This document shows positions 43,417 through 52,149 of a stretch of DNA of 59,388 nt, piece by piece. The stretch lies in NCBI GenBank assembly GCA_051003795.1, contig JBPCKZ010000214.1:1-59388 (forward strand). Direction: 5' to 3'. The DNA is from JALYXS01 sp051003795 (GTDB lineage: Bacteria; Acidobacteriota; Terriglobia; Bryobacterales; Bryobacteraceae). A program made the translations under genes and the position numbers. The notes under the pieces were generated by a model. It ran no database searches, had not been told where the DNA came from, and worked only from the letters and a program-made list of their open reading frames with translations. Numbering within the stretch: position 1 is the first letter of the stretch; each line of letters opens with the position of its first letter.

Positions 43417-44922
43417 CTAGCTGGCGCGACTGGGATTGGCAAGCCCCGATTCCGGCAGGATCGAAGAGTGGGACTGGGCCCGATCGCGCGCCTCTATTTC
43501 GCGGATTTTGGACGCAAGCGCGCCGTGCAACGTATCGACGAATGGACCGGCCATGGTCGCGAGGACGCCCGATTGGAAGCTTCTGGTGAAGTCGATGTAA
43601 TCGGTGGCCGAGAGCGGAATCCGTAATTCCCAACTTTCGTGAGGCCCGGCTTGCGAGGGCGGTTGAATGAGGCTCTTCGCGATATTCTGCGCCATGGTTT
43701 GCGGCGTGTGGTAGATTTGACCGGCCGCCTGCATTCGCACGCAGCGGAAACCGAAAGTCCCGCAGCCGTTTTGGATCGTTTTCCAGCAATCGTCCAGGTT
43801 GCGGGAATCCGCAATAGCCTTCTCGAAACTTTGAAGGTCCAGGCGGGCGTTCAAGGTGCGCTGAAAATCCCCCTTGAATAAAAGACTTCCAGCGACACGA
43901 AACTCGGCGTAGCCCAGGTACTGGATTCCTACCCAGGAGACCCCGCAAAAAAGAACAAGAATCAGCCCCGAAAGATGATTACTGCGGACCACGCTTTGCG
44001 AAAGCGAGAAGATCGCGGTCAGGCCACAAAGCCCATAAAGGATAACGACCGCCCGGCGAGGGGTCAGGCCGCGGTCGAGGAGACGGTGGTGGATGTGGCC
44101 GCGGTCGGCGCCAAAAATAGGCTGTCTTCTAAGCCCGCGGCGCAAGATCGCGAGGCATACATCGAGCAACGGGATCGAAAGCGCCATCAGCGGCGCGGTC
44201 ATCCCCAACAGCGTGGCCGACTTTTGCGTCCAGATAATTCCGTAACAACCCAGTAGAAATCCAAGCGTTAAACTTCCGGAATCGCCCAAAAAGATGGTCG
44301 CCGGATTGAAGTTGTAGCAAAGAAATCCGAGAAGGCAACCCGCGAGCGGAAGAGTCGCCAACGCCAGCGGCATGTTGTCGTGCAGCAGCGCGGCGACAAA
44401 TATCGTGAGCGTGGCGAACATCCCGGCGCCGGCGGCCAAACCGTCCATTCCATCCACCAAATTAAACGCGTTGGTGCAGACCAGCAGCCAGAGCAACGTA
44501 ACCGGCGCGCTCCACCAATCTTGCGTCGAGAAGCCGGCTAGATTCTCGATTCTTACTCCGGACCAGTAAGCCAAACCCGCCGCGGCGATCTGCCCGGCCA
44601 GTTTTTGCCACGGTTTCAGCCCCAAAAGGTCGTCCACCACGCCGACCGCGAAGATCAGGCCGGCAGCCGGTAGAAGCCTCCAAACAAGCGAGAGCTGTTG
44701 CGAGATCAGTTCCCGGGTTCCGGATGGCACTAGAAAGAAACATGCCACGTAAGAGCAGGCGATCGCCATGCCGCCGACGCGGGGAATGGGGTCTTTATGG
44801 AGCTTGCGCTCCTGGTCGGGCTCGTCGACCACGCCATAGGAATGAAAGACATCGCGGAATATCGGCGTGAGGATCAGCGCGAGACCGAATGAAACGAGGC
44901 TCAACCAGACGAGAGGTGGCAT
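43417..44922 (-). CDS. WecA/MraY-family GlcNAc-1-phosphate transferase with long C-terminal extension
   Basis: The 501-residue protein has about eleven TM helices in residues 1-340 and all family motifs: LHKDPIPRVGGMAIACSYV, GVVDDLLGLKPWQKLAGQI, TNAFNLVDGMDGLAAGAGMF, FNPATIFLGDSGSLTLGFLL and ADRGHIHHRLLDRGLTPRRA. It joins a sugar phosphate to the lipid carrier. Beyond the usual 340-350 residues it carries about 150 soluble residues (RTLNARLDLQSFEKAIADSR, then CGTFGFRCVRMQAAG), with a GAF-like look. It would share a pathway with the next transferase gene. Confidence 0.9.
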   Translation of the reverse strand: MPPLVWLSLVSFGLALILTPIFRDVFHSYGVVDEPDQERKLHKDPIPRVGGMAIACSYVACFFLVPSGTRELISQQLSLVWRLLPAAGLIFAVGVVDDLLGLKPWQKLAGQIAAAGLAYWSGVRIENLAGFSTQDWWSAPVTLLWLLVCTNAFNLVDGMDGLAAGAGMFATLTIFVAALLHDNMPLALATLPLAGCLLGFLCYNFNPATIFLGDSGSLTLGFLLGCYGIIWTQKSATLLGMTAPLMALSIPLLDVCLAILRRGLRRQPIFGADRGHIHHRLLDRGLTPRRAVVILYGLCGLTAIFSLSQSVVRSNHLSGLILVLFCGVSWVGIQYLGYAEFRVAGSLLFKGDFQRTLNARLDLQSFEKAIADSRNLDDCWKTIQNGCGTFGFRCVRMQAAGQIYHTPQTMAQNIAKSLIQPPSQAGPHESWELRIPLSATDYIDFTRSFQSGVLATMAGPFVDTLHGALASKIREIEARDRAQSHSSILPESGLANPSRAS

Positions 44923-44967
44923 TAATAAGCGGACACACCGCCGCTCACTCGATTATAAGGAGAAAAC

Positions 44968-44991
44968 ATGTTCGAGCCAACCCGAAAGTAA
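44968..44991 (+). other. Possible seven-codon leader ORF before the acyl-CoA dehydrogenase gene
   Basis: An ideal AAGGAG lies 5 bases before ATG TTC GAG CCA ACC CGA AAG TAA. The dehydrogenase gene itself has no good ribosome binding site. Such a mini-ORF could be chance; it is listed because its initiation signals are better than those of the gene it precedes. Confidence 0.2.
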
Positions 44992-45049
44992 AGAAATTAG
45001 AGTATTTAGATACTGTTCCCGGATTGGTAATATGAAAACGGTTTAACAA

Positions 45050-46219
45050 ATGGAGCCTTTCCGCGGGGTGGATTACCTCCTGATCGACACGTCGTTCAGC
45101 GAGCAGGAACTGATGGTGCGTCAAACCGCCCGGCGGTTCGTCGAAGAGCGGGTGTTGCCGCGGATTCGGGAGTGTTTCCGGCTGGGAACCTTCCCCTCCG
45201 AACTGATTCCCGAAATGGGCGCGCTGGGATTCCTGGGAGCGAACCTCGACGGCTACGGATGCGCCGGAATGAGCAACGTGGAGTATGGGTTGATCATGCA
45301 GGAGCTCGAGCGCGGCGATTCCGGCATCCGCAGTTTCGCCTCGGTCCAAGGAGCGCTGGTGATGTACCCCATCCTGACATTCGGCTCCGGCGAGCAAAAA
45401 ACGCGATGGCTGCCCCTCCTTCAAACGGGTGAAGCCACGGGTTGCTTCGGACTGACGGAGCCCGGGTTCGGATCGAACCCCGCCGGAATGCGAACCACTG
45501 CCGTGAAAGACGGCGGCGATTGGGTGCTGAATGGGGAAAAAACCTGGATCACCAATGGCGGCGTGGCGGATATTGCGCTGGCGTGGGCACGCTCCGACGA
45601 CGGAATCCGCGGCTTCCTGATCGAGAAAGGCACTCCAGGCTTTACCACGTCGGATATTCACGGGAAGTGGTCGATGCGGGCGTCGATAACTTCGAGTCTC
45701 GCGTTTTCGGATTGCCGCGTGCCGGCTTCCGCCATGCTGCCCGGCGCAAAGGGGCTGAAAGGACCGCTCGCGTGTCTTTCCCAGGCGAGATACGGGATTG
45801 GCTGGGGCGTGATCGGGGCGGCCATGGATTGCTACGAAACCGCGCGCCGGTACAGCATCCTGCGGACTCAATTCGATGGCCGGCCGATCGCCTCGCATCA
45901 ACTTGTGCAGGAAAAACTCGCGTCGGCGATCACCGAGATAACCAAAGCTCAACTGCTCGCGCTGCATTGCGGGCGGTTGAAAGACGCGGGCAAACTCGAA
46001 CCCGCGCACATCTCCATGCTGAAGAGGAACAACGCCGCGATCGCACTCGATACGGCGCGGTTGAGCCGCGACCTGCTGGGCGCCAACGGGATTACGGACG
46101 AGTATCCTATAATGCGGCATCTATGCAATCTCGAAACCGTTAAAACCTATGAGGGGACCGACCACATTCACGCCCTCGTTATCGGTGAACGAGTCACCGG
46201 CGTTCCCGCCTATCGATAA
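45050..46219 (+). CDS. Acyl-CoA dehydrogenase, glutaryl-CoA dehydrogenase-like
   Basis: The 389-residue protein has the acyl-CoA dehydrogenase fold: CFGLTEPGFGSNPAGMRTTA (FAD/substrate loop), VLNGEKTWITNGGVADIALA, ARYGIGWGVIGAAMDCYETA, and catalytic Glu in ETVKTYEGTDHIHALVIGER, the position found in glutaryl-CoA dehydrogenase. ANLDGYGCAGMSNVEYGLIM and RSFASVQGALVMYPIL also resemble GCDH. It would decarboxylate and oxidise glutaryl-CoA to crotonyl-CoA in lysine/tryptophan breakdown. The start has no clear ribosome binding site. The 127-bp gap upstream (to the WecA-like gene, divergent) contains a possible leader ORF. Confidence 0.88.
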   Translation: MEPFRGVDYLLIDTSFSEQELMVRQTARRFVEERVLPRIRECFRLGTFPSELIPEMGALGFLGANLDGYGCAGMSNVEYGLIMQELERGDSGIRSFASVQGALVMYPILTFGSGEQKTRWLPLLQTGEATGCFGLTEPGFGSNPAGMRTTAVKDGGDWVLNGEKTWITNGGVADIALAWARSDDGIRGFLIEKGTPGFTTSDIHGKWSMRASITSSLAFSDCRVPASAMLPGAKGLKGPLACLSQARYGIGWGVIGAAMDCYETARRYSILRTQFDGRPIASHQLVQEKLASAITEITKAQLLALHCGRLKDAGKLEPAHISMLKRNNAAIALDTARLSRDLLGANGITDEYPIMRHLCNLETVKTYEGTDHIHALVIGERVTGVPAYR

Positions 46220-48233
46220 TTCCACCCAAGCCTCTTCCCTTACTTATGCGCTCACCATCTTTCTAAGCGCATTTCTGCTATTTCAGATTCAGCCCCTGAT
46301 CGCGAAGACGATCCTCCCCTGGTTCGGAGGCTCGGCCGCGGTCTGGGCTGCCTGCATGCTCTTTTTCCAGATTGCCCTGCTACTGGGCTATCTCTATTCA
46401 CACTGGTCTATCGGCCATTTCACGCCGCGGCAACAGGCGATTGCGCATATTTCTCTGCTGGGTCTCAGCTTGCTCGCGCTGCCGGTTATCCCCAGCGCAT
46501 GGTGGAAGCCGGTGGGCGCGGGAGAGCCGTTATTGCGCATTTGCGGCCTGCTCGCCGCGACGATCGGGCTGCCGTATCTGCTTCTCTCGGCGACCAGTCC
46601 GTTGCTGCAGGCTTGGTATTCCCGCGATGACCGGGGCATGCTGCCGTACCGGTTTTTCGCGTTGTCGAACGCGGGCTCCCTTTTGGGGCTTCTGAGCTAT
46701 CCGGTGCTGGTGGAGCCGTACTTGACTACTCGGCAGCAGGCCTGGGTTTGGTCGGTTTGTTATTTGGCCTTTCTCGGATTCTGCGGCTGGACGGCGTTCG
46801 GGTCACGCGAGGGCCGAATTGCCGACCGGGCGGATTTTCGCCCAGCCCCGGCATGGACGCTGCGGCTCTTGTGGCTATCGCTCGCGGCCGCCGCGTCGGC
46901 GCTATTGCTCGCCATTACGAATCACATGTCGCAAAACGTGGCGGCCATCCCGTTTCTGTGGGTCCTGCCGCTTGCGCTGTATCTGCTTAGCTTCATTCTG
47001 TGCTTCGAAAGTTCCCGATGGTACCGGCGGCAAGTGTTTCTTGGGCTGTTCGCGGTTGCGATCGGGTCGATGGCGTACGCCATTGCGGATAAGGCGATCA
47101 TCGGAGAGATCCGCGTCGCCATTCCTCTTTTCGCGGCGTGCCTTTTCGTGTGCTGCGTGGTGTGCCATGGAGAGCTTGCAAGGCTCAAACCCGCGCCCGG
47201 TCAACTGACCTCTTTCTACCTGATGTGCTCGCTCGGCGGCGCGGCCGGCGGCTTATTCGTCGCGTGGTTTGCCCCGAGCGTCTTCAACGCTCTTTACGAA
47301 TTTCCCATCGCGATCGCCGCGTGCGCGCTGCTGATTCTGTATGTAACGCGGCGGCGCGACCCCATTTGGTTCGCCTGCGCGGCGCTCTCGTGCGTACTCG
47401 TCTTCTATTTAGCAAAAGGTTCGTACGACGTCGTCAAAGGCGCGCGCGTGCTCGCTCGCAATTTCTACGGCGTGTTACGGGTTAACGATTCGGCAGGCTC
47501 CGGGTCCGTCCCGCCAACCCGCCAACTCACCCACGGGACCATCAACCACGGCGAGCAGTTCCTGGAAGCTAAATCGCGCCGCCAGCCCACCACTTATTAC
47601 GGATTCACTTCGGGCGTTGGCCTCGCGATTCGCGAGTTGCAAGGCGACGACCCGATGAACGTTGGCGTGGTCGGATTGGGAACGGGTACTCTCGCGTCGT
47701 ATGGCCGGCCGGGCGATTATTACCACATCTATGAAATCAATCCCATCGTGCTTCAGATCGCGCGGCGCGATTTCTTCTTTCTGCACGATTGCCCCGCGCG
47801 CCTCGATATCGCTCTGGGCGACGCGCGGCTGTCGCTCGAACGCGAGCCGGACAGGCATTTCGATGTCTTGGCCATCGATGCGTTTTCGGGCGACTCCATT
47901 CCCGTCCACCTGCTCACGCGCGAAGCGTTCGCGCTTTATTGGCGGCATTTGAAACCGGAGGGCGTACTGGCGGTTCACGTATCCAACAAGTTTCTGGATC
48001 TGGCCCCGGTGGTGCAAATGGGAGCCAACAGCGTGGGCAAGCAAGCGCGCCTAGTGGATAACGACGAGTCTGAAAGCGAAGTGATCTTTTCCTCCGATTG
48101 GGTTCTGGTTACCAGCCGGCCGGGATTTTTCGACACCCCGCTGCTGCGGGGTCATGGCGCCGCAATCGCGGACCGGCCGGGACTGCGGCCATGGACGGAC
48201 GACTATAGCAATCTATGGCAAATCTTGAAATAA
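46149..48233 (+). CDS. Membrane-fused spermidine-synthase-like protein
   Basis: The frame opens at an ATG inside the preceding gene; a GTG at 46185 is an equally possible start. About 430 residues of multiple TM helices (SAFLLFQIQPLIAKTILPWF, then ASFL-type segments to LILYVTRRRD) precede a C-terminal SAM-type methyltransferase/aminopropyltransferase domain. This has VGVVGLGTGTLASYGRPGDY, YHIYEINPIVLQIARRDFFF and VLAIDAFSGDSIPVHLLT. MFS-like or 'fused spermidine synthase' proteins have this build. The substrate is not known. The stop overlaps the start of the deacylase-like gene by 19 bases. Confidence 0.82.
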   Translation: MRGPTTFTPSLSVNESPAFPPIDNSTQASSLTYALTIFLSAFLLFQIQPLIAKTILPWFGGSAAVWAACMLFFQIALLLGYLYSHWSIGHFTPRQQAIAHISLLGLSLLALPVIPSAWWKPVGAGEPLLRICGLLAATIGLPYLLLSATSPLLQAWYSRDDRGMLPYRFFALSNAGSLLGLLSYPVLVEPYLTTRQQAWVWSVCYLAFLGFCGWTAFGSREGRIADRADFRPAPAWTLRLLWLSLAAAASALLLAITNHMSQNVAAIPFLWVLPLALYLLSFILCFESSRWYRRQVFLGLFAVAIGSMAYAIADKAIIGEIRVAIPLFAACLFVCCVVCHGELARLKPAPGQLTSFYLMCSLGGAAGGLFVAWFAPSVFNALYEFPIAIAACALLILYVTRRRDPIWFACAALSCVLVFYLAKGSYDVVKGARVLARNFYGVLRVNDSAGSGSVPPTRQLTHGTINHGEQFLEAKSRRQPTTYYGFTSGVGLAIRELQGDDPMNVGVVGLGTGTLASYGRPGDYYHIYEINPIVLQIARRDFFFLHDCPARLDIALGDARLSLEREPDRHFDVLAIDAFSGDSIPVHLLTREAFALYWRHLKPEGVLAVHVSNKFLDLAPVVQMGANSVGKQARLVDNDESESEVIFSSDWVLVTSRPGFFDTPLLRGHGAAIADRPGLRPWTDDYSNLWQILK

Positions 48234-49837
48234 AAGTCGCGTTTCTGTTGGCGCTCGGCGCGGTTTCGCTTCCAGCCCAGGATTTCGATTTGGGCTTCGA
48301 TCTAATCGTTGCCGGCGGCCGCGTGGTGGACGGCATGGGGAACCCGTGGTATCGCGCCGACATCGGAATTCGCAACGGGCGCATTGCCGGGATCGGAAAG
48401 CTGGCCAATCGCAAGGCTCGCCGCACGATCCAGATCCGCGATCAAGTGGTCTCGCCGGGATTTATCGACATGATGGGCACGTCGAGCTTGCCGCTGCTCA
48501 CCGATGCGGCGAGCGCGGAAAGCAAGCTGCGACAGGGAATCACGACCCTGCTCGCGGGCGAGGGCATGTCGGAAGCGCCTCGGGAAGGACGCACGTTCGC
48601 CGAATACTTCGCGCTGCTTGAGCGGAAGGGCATCGCCATGAACGCGATTCACAATGTCGGGGCGGCGCAAGTGCGGCTAGCCGTCATCGGCGAAAAGGAC
48701 CAAGCGCCGACGCCGGCCCAAACGATCGAGATGAAGAATCTGGTTGCGCAAGCGATGAGCGACGGCGCCGTCGGCCTCTCGACCGCCCTGATCTACCCGC
48801 CCGGCACTTACGCCAAAACGGAAGAACTCGTCGAAATGGCAAAGATTGTCGGCCAGTATGGCGGAGTGTATATGAGCCACATGCGGAACGAGAGCAACCA
48901 GGTGCTCGACGCCATTCGCGAGACGATTCACATTGGCGAGGCGGCGGGCATCCCCTCGCACGTGTTCCACCTGAAGGCGGCGGGTGAAGAGAATTGGCCG
49001 TTGATCCAGGATGCGATCGCGCTGATTGAAAGCGCGCGACGGCGCGGTCTGGACGTTACCGCCGATATTTATCCCTACGTTCGCAACGGAATCGGGCTGA
49101 GCTCATTCATCAACCCCAGTTACTTTTCCGACGGCGCGAAGCCGTTTTTGAAGACGCTTTCCGACGCGAAAGTGCGCGCAAAGCTTCGGCGGGAGATTGA
49201 AACCACGTCGAATTGGGAGAACTGGTACCGTCACGTTGGCAAGAATTGGGACAACGTTCTGGTGGCCAGCGTCGCTAGTGTCGCGCCTGGCATCGACAAA
49301 AGTTACGAAGGCAAGTCGATCGCGCAAATCGCCGCCATGCGCAAGGAAGACGAGTGGAATACGTTTTTCGATCTGGTGCAGTCGGGCGAAGTGAACGTGA
49401 ATCCCAAGAGCATGAACGAGGAACAGAAGCGCATCGCATTGCGCACGCCGTGGGTGAGCGTTTGCACCGATTCCGAGCCGCTGAACATTCGGACCGCGAC
49501 CAACGCCCATCCGCGCGCTTTCGGCTCGTTCGTGCGAGTGCTGGCCAAGTACGTGCGCGATGAAAACGTAATCACCCTCGAGCAGGCGGTCCGGCAGATG
49601 AGTTCACTGCCCGCAAATTTCTTGCAGCTTTACGATCGCGGCCGGATCGCGCCGGGCATGGCCGCGGACTTGTTGGTGTTCGATCCGGAGAAGGTGCAAG
49701 ACATGGCTACGTTTGAAAAGCCGCTTTCGTTTCCGACCGGGATGCCGTACGTGATCGTGAACGGTAAGGTCGAAATCGACAATGGGCGTTTTACCGGGGA
49801 GAGCGGGGGAATCGTATTGCGGCATCGTGGGATATAG
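48215..49837 (+). CDS. N-acyl-D-amino-acid deacylase-like amidohydrolase, exported, with altered metal site
   Basis: The 540-residue protein has a signal peptide (VAFLLALGAVSLPAQ) and the amidohydrolase fold (LIVAGGRVVDGMGNPWYRAD, then VVSPGFIDMMGTSSLPLL). The usual HxH after FID is replaced by MGTS, and the Cys of the NCG-type loop is replaced in LLAGEGMSEA. Remaining ligands are present: His in VYMSHMRNESNQ, His in PSHVFHLKAAG, and Asp in VCTDSEPL. The end GMAADLLVFDPEKV is typical. It resembles a Solibacter-type D-aminoacylase subfamily with FIDML-like sequence; activity is uncertain. It overlaps the previous gene by 19 bp. Confidence 0.8.
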   Translation: MANLEIKVAFLLALGAVSLPAQDFDLGFDLIVAGGRVVDGMGNPWYRADIGIRNGRIAGIGKLANRKARRTIQIRDQVVSPGFIDMMGTSSLPLLTDAASAESKLRQGITTLLAGEGMSEAPREGRTFAEYFALLERKGIAMNAIHNVGAAQVRLAVIGEKDQAPTPAQTIEMKNLVAQAMSDGAVGLSTALIYPPGTYAKTEELVEMAKIVGQYGGVYMSHMRNESNQVLDAIRETIHIGEAAGIPSHVFHLKAAGEENWPLIQDAIALIESARRRGLDVTADIYPYVRNGIGLSSFINPSYFSDGAKPFLKTLSDAKVRAKLRREIETTSNWENWYRHVGKNWDNVLVASVASVAPGIDKSYEGKSIAQIAAMRKEDEWNTFFDLVQSGEVNVNPKSMNEEQKRIALRTPWVSVCTDSEPLNIRTATNAHPRAFGSFVRVLAKYVRDENVITLEQAVRQMSSLPANFLQLYDRGRIAPGMAADLLVFDPEKVQDMATFEKPLSFPTGMPYVIVNGKVEIDNGRFTGESGGIVLRHRGI

Positions 49838-49846
49838 TCGTATAAT
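49817..49846 (+). promoter_or_regulatory. Promoter of the toxin-antitoxin pair, almost leaderless
   Basis: TTGCGG (49817-49822), an 18-bp spacer and a perfect TATAAT (49841-49846) lie inside the end of the deacylase-like gene. The -10 box abuts the ATG at 49847, so transcription would begin about at the second or third in-frame ATG (49853, 49859). ACATGT within 49857-49862 is a small palindrome that could serve as an operator. Confidence 0.55.
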
Positions 49847-50086
49847 ATGACCATGAACATGTCTATGAACACGGACCAGGTTAATATCGCCGAGGCGAAA
49901 ACGCGGTTTTCCGAATTGGTGCAGAAGGCCATGCTCGGGGAGGAGGTAATTGTGGCCAAGGAAAATAAGCCCGTGGTGAAAATCGTGCCGATCAAGCCCG
50001 TGAAGCGGGAGCCAGGGACCGGGAAAGGCATCTGGATGGCGGCCGATTTCGACGCGCCGCTGGAAGATTTTCAAGATTACCGCTAA
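49847..50086 (+). CDS. Phd/YefM-type antitoxin
   Basis: The frame gives up to 79 residues. Four ATG codons lie in the first seven positions (MTMNMSMN), and the promoter places the real start at residue 3 to 7. NIAEAKTRFSELVQKAMLGE and EVIVAKENKPVVKIVPIKP are the Phd/YefM fold, which binds DNA and neutralises the toxin. The C-terminal part (GIWMAADFDAPLEDFQDYR) is the toxin-binding tail. The stop overlaps the toxin start (TAATG). Confidence 0.9.
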   Translation: MTMNMSMNTDQVNIAEAKTRFSELVQKAMLGEEVIVAKENKPVVKIVPIKPVKREPGTGKGIWMAADFDAPLEDFQDYR

Positions 50087-50466
50087 TGGCGGTTCTTCTC
50101 GATACTCACGCCTTTCTTTGGTGGTGCGAGGATGCCAAGGATCTCTCTCGCGTCGCACGCCGGTCGATTGGGCGGGGAGAATGCTTTTTGAGTTTGGCGA
50201 GTATTTGGGAGATGGCGATCAAGGTGAGTTTGGGGAAGCTTAAGCTGCCGGGCGCGTTCGACCGCTACATCCCCGAGCAGATGGTGTTGAACGGCTTTTC
50301 ACAGCTTGAAATCGGTTTCCGACATGCCGCGCGAACGGCCCATCTTCCGTGGCATCATCGCGATCCCTTCGACCGGGTGCTAATTGCGCAATCGCTCGAA
50401 AACGATTTGGGCGTTGTTTCGCGAGACCCGGTGTTCGAACGATACGGAGTGCGGAGAATCTGGTAG
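50086..50466 (+). CDS. PIN-domain toxin (VapC-like ribonuclease)
   Basis: The 126-residue protein has a PIN fold with acidic metal residues in VLLDTHAFLWWCEDAK, SLASIWEMAIKVSLGKLKL and WHHRDPFDRVLIAQSLEN, and the later NDLGVVSRDPVFERYG. Such toxins cut RNA when free. It is translationally coupled to the antitoxin gene and lies 8 bp from the convergent fucosidase gene end. Confidence 0.92.
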   Translation: MAVLLDTHAFLWWCEDAKDLSRVARRSIGRGECFLSLASIWEMAIKVSLGKLKLPGAFDRYIPEQMVLNGFSQLEIGFRHAARTAHLPWHHRDPFDRVLIAQSLENDLGVVSRDPVFERYGVRRIW

Positions 50467-50474
50467 CTCCCGCA

Positions 50475-51959
50475 TCAACGCGCGCCCGCTATCTTGAACA
50501 CGCATGCCTGGCTCACCGGCAGCGTCTCCGGCACCTCGATCCGGATTTGCCGCCCGCTCGCTTTCCAGGCAACCGCCTCGCCCGTTTCAAGCAGCGTGAT
50601 CTTCGCTCGCGCCGGCATTTCCAGATCGCTCAATTCGACGTACCGCACGGGGCGGCGCGGAATGATGGCGTACACCGCGTCGTCATTTGCCGTAAAAAAC
50701 GCCTCCACGCGCGCGTTGCCCGGCGGCGGCGCGTCCACCATCCTGGCGATCTCATACTCCGAGCGGAACGTGCTCTCTTCGAGTTTCGGAACGCTCCCCG
50801 CGCTCCACTGGCGCGACTTGCGCCAAGCCCGGGTCCCATAAATCGACTCGCCATTCGGCTTTAGCCAGTCGCCCATCGCGGCCAGCCGGTCCTCCATGAC
50901 GACCGGAATGCGCCCGTCCGCCGTCGGCCCGATATCGAGCAGCAGATTCCCTCCGCGGCTCACGATATCGATCAGCATCAGCACCAACTCCCGCTCCGTG
51001 CGATAGTCCTTCAGCGTCTCCATGCGGTTATATCCGTAGGAGAACCCCATGCCCCGGTTTTCCTCCCACGAATGGCTCGCCTGCTGCATGCCCGAAGTGT
51101 ATTCGGTGGTGTAATACCCGCCGTGCTTGTGCCGCGTCTCCTTGCCCCAGCGGTCGTTCACGATCACGCTGTCGCCCACGGGCGATTCGTTATACAACCA
51201 CGAGAGCAGTTCGGGCGCACGCCAGTCGGCGCTGGGCATCTCCCACTCGCCATCGGAAAAAATAATCGAAGGCTTCGCATGTGTCACCACATCCTTGAAT
51301 TGCGGGAACACATGTTCGGCGACATAGCGTTTGCGATCCGCAAGCCAGAGCGGGTTGTACCATTCGTAGAGCGAATAGTAGATGCCCATGTTGAGGCCTT
51401 TCCGCCGCCCGGCTTCCGTCACATCGAGCAGAAGGTCGCGCTTGGGACCGATATCGACGCTGTTCCACGCCCTTCCCCAGGATTGATTCGCTTGCGCGCT
51501 GCGCCACAGCGCGAATCCTTCGTGATGCTTCGAAGTAAGAGCGACGTATTTCGCGCCGGACCGCGCGAATACGTCGGCCCACTTATCGGGATCGAAAAGC
51601 TCCGCGCGAAACATGGGCGCGAAATCCCGGTAGGGGAAATCGGCGCCATAAACACGCTTGTGAAATGCCCATGTGAGCGCACCTTTGTCCGCGGGGCTCT
51701 TGGCGTTTTTGCCTTCGGTGAGCGAATTCCAGTACCACTCGGCATAGGGATTCTGGTTCTTCACGTTGACGGCCGCGAACGCGGGAACGGAGTAGACGCC
51801 CCAGTGGATGAAAATCCCGAACTTGGCATCGGTGTACCACTGGGGGATCGGCCGCCGATCGATCGAATCCCAGGTAGGCTCGAAGCGGGCCGCCGCGGCA
51901 CGATCCGCCAGCGCGAGCGGCAGGGACGCGCAAGTCCGGAGAAGATCTCTTCTCAACAT
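50475..51959 (-). CDS. Alpha-L-fucosidase (GH29), exported
   Basis: The 494-residue protein begins with a twin-arginine-like leader (MLRRDLLRTCASLPLALA). The GH29 catalytic domain follows: WYTDAKFGIFIHWGVYSVPA, SGAKYVALTSKHHEGFALW and GIYYSLYEWYNP. The nucleophile Asp is in PSIIFSDGEWEMPSADWRA. A C-terminal beta domain runs from about 370 to the end. It removes fucose from glycans in the periplasm. It probably works with the neighbouring sugar and aldolase-type genes in carbohydrate use, which is inference from position. Confidence 0.93.
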   Translation of the reverse strand: MLRRDLLRTCASLPLALADRAAAARFEPTWDSIDRRPIPQWYTDAKFGIFIHWGVYSVPAFAAVNVKNQNPYAEWYWNSLTEGKNAKSPADKGALTWAFHKRVYGADFPYRDFAPMFRAELFDPDKWADVFARSGAKYVALTSKHHEGFALWRSAQANQSWGRAWNSVDIGPKRDLLLDVTEAGRRKGLNMGIYYSLYEWYNPLWLADRKRYVAEHVFPQFKDVVTHAKPSIIFSDGEWEMPSADWRAPELLSWLYNESPVGDSVIVNDRWGKETRHKHGGYYTTEYTSGMQQASHSWEENRGMGFSYGYNRMETLKDYRTERELVLMLIDIVSRGGNLLLDIGPTADGRIPVVMEDRLAAMGDWLKPNGESIYGTRAWRKSRQWSAGSVPKLEESTFRSEYEIARMVDAPPPGNARVEAFFTANDDAVYAIIPRRPVRYVELSDLEMPARAKITLLETGEAVAWKASGRQIRIEVPETLPVSQACVFKIAGAR

Positions 51960-52149
51960 GCCGGTTATACTATCAATTCCGTTTATACTGAGTGAAGCCG
52001 CCGAGAAACCATTGCCGGATTTAACACCGAAATTATCGAGTCTTCACCGTCGATTGCCGTCGGAGTCCTACTTTGGGCGGTGGCTCGGCCTCGCCTTTGC
52101 GTTGGCCGTGATTATCGGATTCTTGCTGATTCTGTTTAACCGGATTTGA
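51958..52149 (+). CDS. Possible small single-pass membrane protein
   Basis: From the ATG at 51958, which overlaps the divergent fucosidase start, a 63-residue product has a hydrophilic part and one TM helix (LGLAFALAVIIGFLLILF). It has no good ribosome binding site and its end overlaps the decarboxylase gene's end on the other strand. It may be chance; I do not recognise it. Confidence 0.3.
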   Translation: MPVILSIPFILSEAAEKPLPDLTPKLSSLHRRLPSESYFGRWLGLAFALAVIIGFLLILFNRI

